From: Aricia agestis
Taxonomy: Eukaryota; Arthropoda; Insecta; Lepidoptera; Lycaenidae
Reading direction: 5' to 3'
DNA length: 64,000 bases
Assembly (NCBI RefSeq): GCF_905147365.1
Contig: NC_056408.1
Coordinates: 1-64,000 of the forward strand
Part shown: one piece after another, positions 55,698 to 64,000 of the stretch
Position numbering within the stretch: position 1 is the stretch's first letter
Layout of the letters: every line of letters begins with the position of its first letter
Translations under genes and position numbers: made by a program
The notes under the pieces: generated by a model
The model's database searches: none
What the model saw: the letters and a program-made list of their open reading frames with translations, nothing else
Told to the model about the DNA's origin: nothing

Positions 55698-58600
55698 GAG
55701 GGGAAATACGTTACGTATCCCCCGCCCCCTCGGGGGAAGGGACGGGGGTATGTGGGACTCCCTACAAGAGGTTTACCCACTAAAACCCCCCCATGCCCTC
55801 CTTCAGGCCATCGTGGGGCGCGGGCACTTAGCTGGACTTCCGCACCCAACACGGCCGTTCGCCGCATCCGGCACTACTCCACTGCGGCGGCTGGTGTTCT
55901 GCCGCCGCCTTTCTTCACCGAGAGCTCCCCGGGCATCTAGGGAGCTTTCTTCTCGGAGCCCTTCGTGCGGGCGGCGATCCCCCGATCAACCGCCCACGGG
56001 CTTATGGCTCCACCTCCATGGCGGGCTGGGGCTGACTAACCCCAGCGTCGCCGGCTCCAGGCTCTTTCGGCCGAGCCTTATCGGAGGGAGCTCCTCGTCT
56101 CTTCCGGCGCTTGGTGCTGGGGAGCGGCTTCTTTACTGTGATGCAGCCGCTGCTACCCAGCACGTGGTCTTTCTCCTTGCCGAGTGCCTCGCAGAAGAAG
56201 CAGTTGGGTTGCTTCTCCCGGCACTCGGCGGCCTTGTGCCCCGGCTTCCCACAGCGGAAGCAGTTCCGGCTGCGGTCCACCGGGCACTGGCATGTCGTCG
56301 CCAGGTGGCCGGTGTCAAGGCATCGGTAACACCGCTTAGGCCTCGCGGCCAGCAGTGTCACCTTCGCCGAGACCCAGCCCACTCGCAGCCGCCCCAAGCT
56401 GAGCAGCTTTTTGGCTGCCGCGACGGGGACGCTCAGCCAAAGCGAGCCGTCGCCCCACCTTCCTTTCGTTATGGGGCCCGACCTAATTGAAGTTGTCGGG
56501 CATCCCCCTTCTCTGACGACCGCCTCGATGACGTCGGCGGTCGTTGCCGAGTCGTCCAGCCCGGCGATGCGCATCTCTACGCATTTCGCCGGGCGGCCGA
56601 TCTTGACCACCTCCGGATCCAACACCTCCCGCATTTTTGCGGCCAGTACATCCGCCTTCTCTTGTGCGCCCTCGCCAGGGATGGTGAGAACGCGAGCGCC
56701 GGTCTGTGCCTGCCGGAAGCGAAACCCGACTCTGTTGATGCCGAGTTCCTGCACTGCCCCACCGACCGCGTCCTTCGCCTTCAGCAGCACGTCCTTGTAC
56801 GTGACCCCCTTCTCCGCAGCACTCGCCTTCAGTGTGACGGTGATTGCCGCGGTGTTGGGGGCACGGAGCTTGGCCTTCTTCTTCTTCCTAGGGTCGGCTT
56901 TAGATGGAGTAGCCGCCCCTTTCTTCTCCTTGGGCCTGCGCGGACCGACGGTAGTCCACGGGGCCTCGGCGGGAGGGGCGTTGGTGTTCTGCCCCCCCTT
57001 TGCCGCCTCCTGAGCGGCCATAGATGGCCGCTTCTTTTTCTTCTTCTTGGGCCTCTCAGCCCTCTTCTCTGCAGTTGCGGCGGGTGGCTGTATAGGAGCC
57101 ACCACGCCACCTGTCGAATCCTCGTCCGGTGTTTTTGCCGTCGCCGTCTTCTTAGGCTTCGGCGCCTTCTTCTTTGGAGCTGCTGGTGGTGGGGCGCCGG
57201 GGGGTTGCCCAACGCTGTCCGCAGCCAGCGGCGGTCTCCTTCGGGGCTCCGGGAGGAGCCTGTCCTCCAGGCCGGCAATTCTTGCGTTTAGCATGTTGCC
57301 GAAGGTCTCAATGTTGGAACGTGAGACCTCCGACAACATCTTTTGCAGGTCTTCGGCTGCAGGACCAGTGACGCGACGGCGGAGCTCTTCTAACTCCCGA
57401 CGCATCGCGTTCACTTGGCGCAGAAGGCGGTCGTTCTGCGCCTCCAGTGCCCGCATCTCCTCGTTTTGTCCGCGACCCCTAATCTCGGTGACGGCCGCCC
57501 TGATTGACGCGACCGCCTCCTTGAGGGCCCGCTGGTATGTCCCTTTTAGATTTGAGGACCTTGTGGCGACCATCGTCACCATCTCCAAGGCCCTCTCTAC
57601 GCTGCCCTCTAGGGCCGCGCTGGTCTCCTCCGATGTCTCCTCGGCTGGGGCAGGGCTTGAGCGAGTGGAGGCTCGCGCCTCCCTCGCTTCTCGCGCCTCC
57701 CGCGCCGCCCGGGCCACCTCCTCCACCTTCGCCCTGAAGATAGCCCGGCGTTCCTCCTCCTTTTCCCGTTTAAGGTCCGCTTGGGCCTTAGCGAGACCGA
57801 CGTATTGGCCGGTGGTTGGTGGCCGGCCACGTCCTTTCTTAGCCTTGGGCACCGCTCCTCTGCCAGGGGGCGGCGCCTCGTCCTCGTCCGAGATTCGCCG
57901 TTTGCGGCGTGTCTTATCCGGGTCTGTGGGCAAGCCCTCGGAGTCCATCGACACGTCAGATGTCATGTCGTCGGAGTCCAAGGGCCAGTCCTCACTGTCA
58001 TAGCCGGTGATGTCACTTCCTTGGGGAGGCGGCAGGGAGAATTCGCGCATCACGTCGCGCAGAACTACGCGAGGTGAGCGCGTCAGGTCCCCACCGACCT
58101 CTTTGTCTCGTCCGGTTGGCAGCGCAGAAGGCGTCCGGGGTGACGACATTTTGACGTCCCGCCAACGCAACACCTCTGGCAGATCGGCGTCGCGTACTGG
58201 GCAGTTCCGCTCCTTCTTGCGCTGCATAAGTCGCTTTATCCGGTCTATAGCATTAGGCTGCGGACCGGAAAAGTCAACGTCTTCATCGGTTATTGCTCCC
58301 GCCTCCGACGCGGTTAGGTGCGCCGGATTCGGGTTCGCGCTTATCTTCGCGCCCTCTCCACTACTCGCCGCCGCAGCGGCCCCCTCACCCCTCATCGCAC
58401 TAGTTGGCCCCTCCGTATACACGGGCCGGCCACCGTCCGAGGACGGCGCATGGGATTCCCCGACTCCTGAGGAGCCGAGACCCACCCGGAGAATACTTTT
58501 ACTTGTACGATCTGCCATGACTCTACGCTCCGACACCCCGGGTCGCGGGCCCTTTCGTCACACTGTGGGCGCAGCCAAACATACAAGACCAAACACGCAC

Positions 58601-58715
58601 ACAAACACACGCCATACCGGCGTTCAGCCACCCCTCCCGTGTCACCGCGAAAACGCTCACGATGGCACGGGGGAGGCGCCCAGGGACACGACGTGGACGG
58701 ACCGGCATCGCCCCC
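55662..58715 (-). mobile_element. E15: Gag-only element, group B body with group A 5' end
   Basis: Poly(A) 33, ORF 56002-58518, short 5' UTR otherwise seen only with group A (E3, E4, E7, E10), 5' end at 58715. The junction of the two parts lies near the N-terminus of the ORF. Confidence 0.92.
56002..58518 (-). CDS. Gag (ORF1) of Gag-only element E15
   Basis: About 838 residues from Met 58518 (ADRTSKSILRVGLGSSGVGES); the Met at 58536 is an alternative. The first 40 residues are of group A (E3) type, the next 120 match E8 (SGPQPNAIDRIKRLMQRKKERNC), and the C-terminal third matches E14 and E6. Coiled coil, AT-hook-like KKGRGRPPTTG, RLLPEPRRRPPLAAD and three zinc knuckles are all present. A three-part mosaic with an open frame, so exchange did not destroy the gene. 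Confidence 0.9.
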   Translation of the reverse strand: MADRTSKSILRVGLGSSGVGESHAPSSDGGRPVYTEGPTSAMRGEGAAAAASSGEGAKISANPNPAHLTASEAGAITDEDVDFSGPQPNAIDRIKRLMQRKKERNCPVRDADLPEVLRWRDVKMSSPRTPSALPTGRDKEVGGDLTRSPRVVLRDVMREFSLPPPQGSDITGYDSEDWPLDSDDMTSDVSMDSEGLPTDPDKTRRKRRISDEDEAPPPGRGAVPKAKKGRGRPPTTGQYVGLAKAQADLKREKEEERRAIFRAKVEEVARAAREAREAREARASTRSSPAPAEETSEETSAALEGSVERALEMVTMVATRSSNLKGTYQRALKEAVASIRAAVTEIRGRGQNEEMRALEAQNDRLLRQVNAMRRELEELRRRVTGPAAEDLQKMLSEVSRSNIETFGNMLNARIAGLEDRLLPEPRRRPPLAADSVGQPPGAPPPAAPKKKAPKPKKTATAKTPDEDSTGGVVAPIQPPAATAEKRAERPKKKKKKRPSMAAQEAAKGGQNTNAPPAEAPWTTVGPRRPKEKKGAATPSKADPRKKKKAKLRAPNTAAITVTLKASAAEKGVTYKDVLLKAKDAVGGAVQELGINRVGFRFRQAQTGARVLTIPGEGAQEKADVLAAKMREVLDPEVVKIGRPAKCVEMRIAGLDDSATTADVIEAVVREGGCPTTSIRSGPITKGRWGDGSLWLSVPVAAAKKLLSLGRLRVGWVSAKVTLLAARPKRCYRCLDTGHLATTCQCPVDRSRNCFRCGKPGHKAAECREKQPNCFFCEALGKEKDHVLGSSGCITVKKPLPSTKRRKRRGAPSDKARPKEPGAGDAGVSQPQPAMEVEP

Positions 58716-58779
58716 AACCTAACCTAACCTAACCTAACCTAACCTAACCTAACCTAACCTAACCTAACCTAACCTAACC
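58716..58779. repeat. Telomeric (CCTAA)n array between E15 and E16
   Basis: Perfect CCTAA units. Confidence 0.95.
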
Positions 58780-59773
58780 TTTTTTTTTTTTTTTTTTTTT
58801 TTTTTTTCGTCGGGAAATGCCTTGACGCATCTCGCGGGGATTGGGGACTCCCCAGCGAGTATGTGGGGCTCGCTGCGGTCGTGAAGATGGTGAATTGACC
58901 GCAGCCCTACCCACTAAAACCCGACGGTACTCTTCATCGCACCACTTTGCAGGGTCACGAGAACGCGCGAGCTCAACTCCGCGGCTCTGCAAGCGTGTCT
59001 GCCCGCGTGCTAATAGCAGGCTCCTCTTCGTTAGAGCGGATCAGCTCCTACCGCCGAACAGAGGCCCTACCAGGGCTTGCATAGGCAGTCCATTCTCTGG
59101 TGTCGCGATGCGCGAAGAGTACATAGCGCATCGCGACCCTCTCAGGGGCTCGTTCGTTGGGCGGCGGCATCCCCATACCGTCGCCCGAGCTCCCCATCTA
59201 GGGCGGCAAGTCGTCAATCTGAATGACATGTTGTCGCCTTGTCCGTCTTCGTCGTCGGGGGTCGAGCGCCTCTCTCTCTCTCTCCCGCTCGGCCTCTTCC
59301 TTTGCGGCGATTACTTCCTCCGCGAAGTTCTCGACCGCCTTCCACTCCAGTTCACTGCGTAGCATGGCGCGAACCATAGCTGGCAGTGATATGTCCTGTC
59401 CAATCGCGGCCGTTAAGGCCGCGCGTTGTAGTATCCATGAGGGACAGGCCGTTAAGGTGTGCGCGGCCGTGTCCCTGTCCTCTCCACAGTGGTGGCATCG
59501 CGTCGTCTCCTCCCTCCCGGCGATCTCGCACAGGTACCGACCGAAGCAGCCGTGCCCGGTCAGCACCTGCGTGAGGCGGAACGAGAGTGCGCCGTTCTTC
59601 CGACCCAACCACTCCCTGAACACTGGGCGGATGGCCAGTATCAGGTCCACGCTCACTCTTGGCTCCGCGAGCCGCTCTTCCCATTCTTCCAATGCCCTGT
59701 CGTTGGCCTCTTCCCTCCACCGACGCACGGCTTCCGGGAGGGGGTTGCTGCCCCCCGCGCGGACCTCTGCGCT
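58780..59773 (-). mobile_element. E16: 5'-truncated Gag-Pol element (family 2)
   Basis: Poly(A) 28 and 3' UTR of E12 type, then the last part of ORF2, cut at ...GCGCT against AACCTAACC. E12 reads GCGCTACG here, so two or three bases (TA, CTA) could have helped the junction by microhomology. Confidence 0.9.
59198..59773 (-). pseudogene. Pol (ORF2) C-terminal fragment of E16
   Basis: About 191 codons, open from the truncation point to the normal stop. It begins near the GGSNPLPDAVRRW block of E12 and contains the C-terminal zinc finger CHHCGEDRDTAAHTLTAC. Endonuclease and RT are absent. Very close to E12, so young, but a dead copy. Confidence 0.88.
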
Positions 59774-59785
59774 AACCTAACCTAA

Positions 59786-59787
<2 letters not shown>
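59774..59787. repeat. Residual telomeric repeat between E16 and E17
   Basis: Fourteen bases, AACCTAACCTAACC. Since no E16 base reappears to the right of E17, the duplication made by E17 cannot exceed about 14 bases. Confidence 0.88.
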
Positions 59788-59816
<29 letters not shown>

Positions 59817-61849
59817 GGAGGGGAAATGCGTTACGCATCCCCCGCCCCCTCGGGGGAAGGGGCGGGGGTATGTGGGACTCCCTACGAGAGGTCTACCCAC
59901 TAAAACCCCCCCAGCCCTCCGTCAAGCGCCTCGTGCGGGAGGGCCGGGAACCGCGGAGCGACTACAACTCCGCCCCTCCCAGCGCGCTGCCGCAACCGGC
60001 ACCTTCTTTGAGACTATTGTGGTCCATTGGGCTTCATTGGGCAGCGAGCTGGTATGTGCTCCCCTCTGTGCCGCTTCCTGTGCTGCCATTGATGGCCGCT
60101 TCTTCTTTTTCTTTTTCTTGGCCTCAGCCGCAGGCAATTCCTGTGCGGCTGGGGCCACTTGGGAAGCCGTTACTGTGCGCTTCGGCGTCTTCTCTCTTTC
60201 TTCTGGCGGCGGGACGTCAACGTTGTCCGCCGCCAGTGGCGGTCTCCTTCGTGGTTCGGGGAGGAGTCTATCCTCCAGGCCGGCAAGCCTCGCGTTGAGC
60301 ATATTGCCGAAGGTCTCCACGTTAGAACGGGAGACCTCGGCTAACAACTCTTGCAGGTCCTTGCCGGCGGGAGCAGGTGGTTGCCGGCGCAACTCTTGCA
60401 GCTCCTGACGCAAATCCGTCACTTGCTGCTGAAGTCGCGCATTCTGCTCCTCCAACCTCTTCATTTCCTCCGACATCGATCGGCCCTTTAGCTCGGTGAC
60501 GGCCGCCCTGATGCTGACGACCGCCTCCTTGAGGGCCCGCACAAAAGTGCCCTTCAGGTTTTGAGACTTCGTGGCGACAGTTGTTACAGCCTCCAACGAA
60601 ACCTCTACACTTTGAATCAGAGCGGCGTTGGTCTGCTCTGACTCTCCTACCTTTGGGGCAGGGCTCGCACGAAGCAGTGACTCGCGTGCCTCCTTCACTG
60701 CACGCACCGACTCGGCTACCTCTGCCTCGGCCTGGAGTTTGATACTCTCGGCCTTCTCCTTGTTATAATCCGCCTGCGCCTTCGCCAGACCGACATACTG
60801 GCCAGTCGTTGGCGGGCGGCCGCGCCCCTTCTTAGATTTGGGCACCACCCCTTTACTGAGGGGGGGCGCCATGTCTTCGTCCGTGTTCCGTCTCTTACGG
60901 TGAGTCCTATCCGGGGTAAGTGCGGGCAGTCCCTCGGAGTCCAGCGACATGCCGGACATTTCGCTGGAGTCCGAGAGCCAGTCCTCGCTGTCACGACCGA
61001 GGGAGTCAGATCCATGTTGGGAGACTCGACCACGAGGGGAGTCTCTACCAGTCAGAGAGTCATTTCCAGTACTTGGAGGCGGCATTTTCACGTCGCGTGT
61101 CAAAAGAACACGCGGCAGATCCCTGTCGCCTCTCAGCTTCTTCCTCTGCATTAACCTCAGCATCCGCTCAACGCCGTTGGGCTGCGGCTGGCTGAAGTCA
61201 ACGTCCTCATCCGTTAAAAGCTCCGCCGCCGGCACGGTAATGAGCGCCGGCTTCGGGCTGTCGCGCTCTTTAGCGCTGTCACTTCCTCCTAATGCTGCCA
61301 GAATGGCCTTTCTCCTCGCCGCTTTCGCGGCCTCCGACTCTCCCAACGCAGTTTGCGCCGCCCCCGTATACGTGCGGCAGACATCCTCTTTCGAGGGTGC
61401 ACGGGATTCTCCAGCATTGCTGGTACCCGCCCGGGGAGTACTTTTCAAATTGCGCTTTTCCATCATTTTTTCCCCATTTAAGGCTGGGTCGACCTTGTGC
61501 CCTAATGACCTGAAACTCTCCGAGTGGCCATGCAGCCCATCGCCGGGCACGAAGCTTAGGCTTCGGGGCCCACAGGCCCATCCATCTCACAAACACACAC
61601 ACATATATACATTGAAACACACGCTAATGTATAGAAGATGTCAAACAAAAATGAAAGATAGTGAAGAAAGGTGGTGAAAAATAGACGAAATAAAACAAAT
61701 ACAAGCAAAATGAAGAGTATACTACGAAAAGACAGAAAGACAGGAAAGACCGGCGTTCAGCCATCCTGAGTGCCTCACCCCGTGTAAAGGGCGGGGCGGT
61801 GCACCCAGGCGCCCAGGGACACGAACGTGGACGGACCGGTATCGCCCCC
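59788..61849 (-). mobile_element. E17: Gag-only element with about 1 kb internal deletion
   Basis: Poly(A) 27, a 3' UTR cut short, ORF 59922-61466 and a normal long 5' UTR ending at 61849. The deletion joins the 3' UTR (near 60008) to the Lys-rich part of the ORF. Confidence 0.9.
59922..61466 (-). pseudogene. Gag (ORF1) of E17, lacking the RRM-like region and zinc knuckles
   Basis: About 514 codons from the Met-Met pair at 61466 (open frame to 61550). N-terminal motif, AT-hook-like KKGRGRPPTTG, coiled coils and RLLPEPRRRPPLAAD are intact, and the mid-region (DYNKEKAESIKLQAEAEV) marks its own sublineage. After QWTTIVSKK the frame enters 3' UTR sequence and ends about 24 residues later. The junction lies in AAG-rich sequence present at both ends (coding Lys repeats and the GAAGAAGG of the 3' UTR). 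The loss of all RNA-binding knuckles should kill Gag function, although a dominant or accessory role cannot be excluded. Confidence 0.85.
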
Positions 61850-61883
61850 AACCTAACCTAACCTAACCTAACCTAACCTAACC
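61850..61883. repeat. Telomeric (CCTAA)n array between E17 and E18
   Basis: Perfect CCTAA units. Confidence 0.95.
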
Positions 61884-63760
61884 TTTTTTTTTTTTTTTTT
61901 TTTGAGGAGGGGAAATACGTTACGTATCCCCCGCCCCCCCGGGGGAAGGGGCGGGGGTATGTGGGACTCCCTACACACAAGGTTTACCCACTAAAACCCC
62001 CCCATGCCCTCCTTCCAGCCGTGAGATGCGGGTACTTTTCTACGACTTCCGCGTCCTCACGGCCGTTCGCCGCATCCGGCACTACTCCGTTGCGGCGGCT
62101 GGTGTTCTGCCGCCGCCTTTCTTCACCGAGAGCTCCCCGGGCACCTAGGGAGCTTTTCTCTCGGAGCCCTTGGTGCGGGCGGTGATCCCCCGATCAACCG
62201 CCCGCGGGCCTATTGCTCCACCTCCATGGCGGGCTGGGGCTGACTAACCCCGACACCACCGGCTCCAGGCTCATGCGGCCGAGCCTTGTCGGAGGGAGCT
62301 CCTCTCCTGCGGCGCTTTTTCGTAGCGGGGGGCGGCTTCTTGGCTGTTAAACAGCCGCCGCTTCCCAGGACGTGCCCGCTCTCCTTGCCGAGTGCCTCAC
62401 AGAAGAAGCAGTTTGGATGCTTTTCCCGGCACTCGGCGGCCTTGTGCCCCGGTTTCCCACAGCGGAAACAATTCCGGCTGCGGTCCACCGGGCACTGGCA
62501 TGACGTCGCCAGGTGGCCGGTGTCAAGGCATCGGTAACACCGCTTAGGCCTCGCGGCCAGCAGTGTCACCTTCGCCGAGACCCAGCCCACTCGCAGCCGC
62601 CCCAAGCTGATCAGCTTCTTGGCTGCCGCGACGGGGACGCTCAGCCATAGCGAGCCATCGCCCCACCTTCCTTTCTTTATGGGGCCCGACCTGATGGATG
62701 TAGTCGGGCACCCCCCTTCTCTGGCAACCGCTTCTAGCACGTCGGCGGTTGTGGCTGAGTCGTCCAGCCCGGCGATGCGCATTTCTACGCATTTCGCCGG
62801 GCGACCGATCTTCGCCTCTTCCGGGTCCAGCACCTCCCGCATCTTTGCGGCGAGGGCGTCCGCTTTCTCGTTGGCGCCCTCACCAGGTATGGTGAGGACG
62901 CGCGCGCCGGTTTGGGCCTGACGGAAGCGGAACTCGAGCTTGTCGATGTTGAGTTCCACCATCCCGGCCGTTGCGGCGTCCTTCGCCTTTAAAAGGACGT
63001 CCTTATATGTGACCCCCTTCGCCGCGGCACTCTCCATCAGCGTGATGGTGATTGCCGCGGTTGCGGGGGCACGAAGTTTCGCCCTCTTCTTCTTTTTGGG
63101 GGCGGCTTTAGGAGTAGCCGCCCCGTTCTTCTTTTTAGGCCTGCGCGGACTGACGGTGGTCCACGGGGCCTCGGCGGGAGGGGCGTTAGTGTTCTGCCCC
63201 CCCTTAGCTGCCTCCTGAGCGGCCATTGATGGCCGCTTCTTCCTCATCTTGTTGGGCTTCGAAGCCCTCTTCTCTGCGGGAGCAGCTGGCGGCTGTAAAG
63301 GAGCCGCCGCGCCGCCTGCCGAACTCTCGTCCGGAGCTTTCACCGGTGCCGTCTTCTTCGGCTTCGGCGTCTTCTTCTTTGTCGCTGTTGGTGGGGCACC
63401 GGCTAATGAGTCAGCACCGTCCGCCGCCAGCGGCGGTCTTCTTCGGGGCTCCGGAAGGAGCCTGTCCTCCAAGCCGGCAATCCTTGCATTGAGCATGTTG
63501 CCGAAGGTCTCAATGTTGGAACGTGAGACCTCCGACAACATCTTTTGCAGGTCGTCGGCTGCGGGTCCAGTGACGCGACGGCGGAGCTCCTCCAACTCCC
63601 GGCGCATCGCGTTGACTTGGCGCAGGAGGCGGTCGTTCTGCGCCTCCAGTGCCCGCATTTCTTCTGTTTGACCGCGGCCTCTCATCTCGGTGACGGCCAC
63701 CTTTATAGATGCGACCGCCTCCTTGAGGGCCCGCTGGTAAGTCCCTTTCAGGTTGGAGGA
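61884..63760 (-). mobile_element. E18: 5'-truncated Gag-only element (group B)
   Basis: Poly(A) 20, 3' UTR close to E8, Gag coding sequence to the break at 63760 against CCTAACC. E8 reads GAGGACCTTG here, so the ACC/CCT shared with the repeat is a likely microhomology. Confidence 0.9.
62210..63760 (-). pseudogene. Gag C-terminal two thirds of E18
   Basis: About 516 codons, open from the truncation to the stop. It retains the second coiled coil (LEAQNDRLLRQVNAMRRELEELRR), RLLPEPRRRPPLAAD, Lys-rich tract, RRM-like region and three zinc knuckles (CYRCLDTGHLATSC, CFRCGKPGHKAAEC, CX2CX8HX6C). The N-terminal motif and AT-hook-like sequence are gone. The last 120 codons are almost those of E8; the middle is closer to E15, another mosaic. 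Confidence 0.88.
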
Positions 63761-63767
63761 CCTAACC
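63761..63767. repeat. Residual telomeric repeat between E18 and E19
   Basis: Seven bases, CCTAACC. Confidence 0.85.
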
Positions 63768-64000
63768 TTTTTTTTTTTTTTTTTTTTTTCGTCGGGAAAT
63801 GCCTTGACGCATCTCGCGGAGATTGGGGACTCCCCAGCGAGTATGTGGGGCTCGCTGCGGTCGTGAAGATGGTGAATTGACCGCAGCCCTACCCACTAAA
63901 ACCCGACGGTATTCTTCTTCATACCATGCAGGGTTGCGAGCACGCGTGAGCCTTCGTCCGCGGCCCTACATGTTTTTGCCTGCTACTAGCAGGCCCCTCT
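63768..64000 (-). mobile_element. E19: 3' end of a Gag-Pol element (family 2), running out of the window
   Basis: Poly(A) 22 (63768-63789) followed by a 3' UTR that matches E16 and E11 (GTCGGGAAATGCCTTGACGCATC, GTGGGGCTCGCTGCGGTC, ACCCACTAAAACC). The ORF2 stop would lie beyond 64000. Confidence 0.88.

Noticed and set aside
1..64000. Host subtelomeric genes, tRNA or rRNA genes
   Set aside because: Every stretch between telomeric arrays is accounted for by a retroelement; nothing else was recognisable.

Overview
This window is the left end of an insect chromosome: an uncapped array of CCTAA repeats (TTAGG on the other strand) followed by 60 kb of telomeric repeat packed with telomere-specific non-LTR retrotransposons. 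I see no host gene, tRNA, rRNA or CRISPR array. TTAGG repeats plus R1-clade elements of SART/TRAS type are known from Bombyx and other arthropods with this telomere; the species cannot be fixed from the sequence.

Layout (+ coordinates): 1-766 terminal CCTAA array; 767-3615 one AT-rich element (E0) on the + strand, coding only a Gag-like protein; then 19 elements (E1-E19), all on the - strand, each with its poly(A) tail (poly(T) on +) set exactly against ...CCTAACC on its left and its 5' end against AACCTAACC on its right. They are separated by 7 to 160 bases of CCTAA repeat. In this orientation the sense strand is the TTAGG strand, which as I recall is the SART orientation; E0 has the opposite, TRAS-like, orientation.

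The - strand elements fall in three classes. (1) Gag-Pol elements with ORF1 (Gag with three zinc knuckles) and ORF2 (endonuclease, reverse transcriptase with YADD, C-terminal CCHC): E2 and E9 (nearly identical), E11 and E12; plus fragments E16 and E19. (2) Gag-only elements of about 3 kb with one long ORF1 and no pol: E1, E3, E4, E6, E8, E10, E14, E15 intact; E7 and E17 damaged; E13 and E18 5'-truncated. (3) E5, a 0.75-kb ORF-less element built almost wholly of hairpins.

All three classes share a 3' end (stem-loop next to poly(A), then a GTGGG/CCCAC-closed stem), and classes 1 and 2 share the 5' end. The simplest reading is one machinery: the Gag-Pol elements supply endonuclease/RT, and Gag-only and non-coding elements are copied in trans through the common 3' structure. 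This parallels Drosophila HeT-A (Gag only) with TART (Gag-Pol), but on a TTAGG telomere and in the SART lineage. In all four Gag-Pol elements ORF1 ends in UAA overlapping an in-frame ACG (UAACG), in the geometry of the UAAUG stop-start described for Bombyx SART1, and in E11 and E12 there is no AUG before the endonuclease domain, so ORF2 seems to start at a non-AUG codon by termination-reinitiation.
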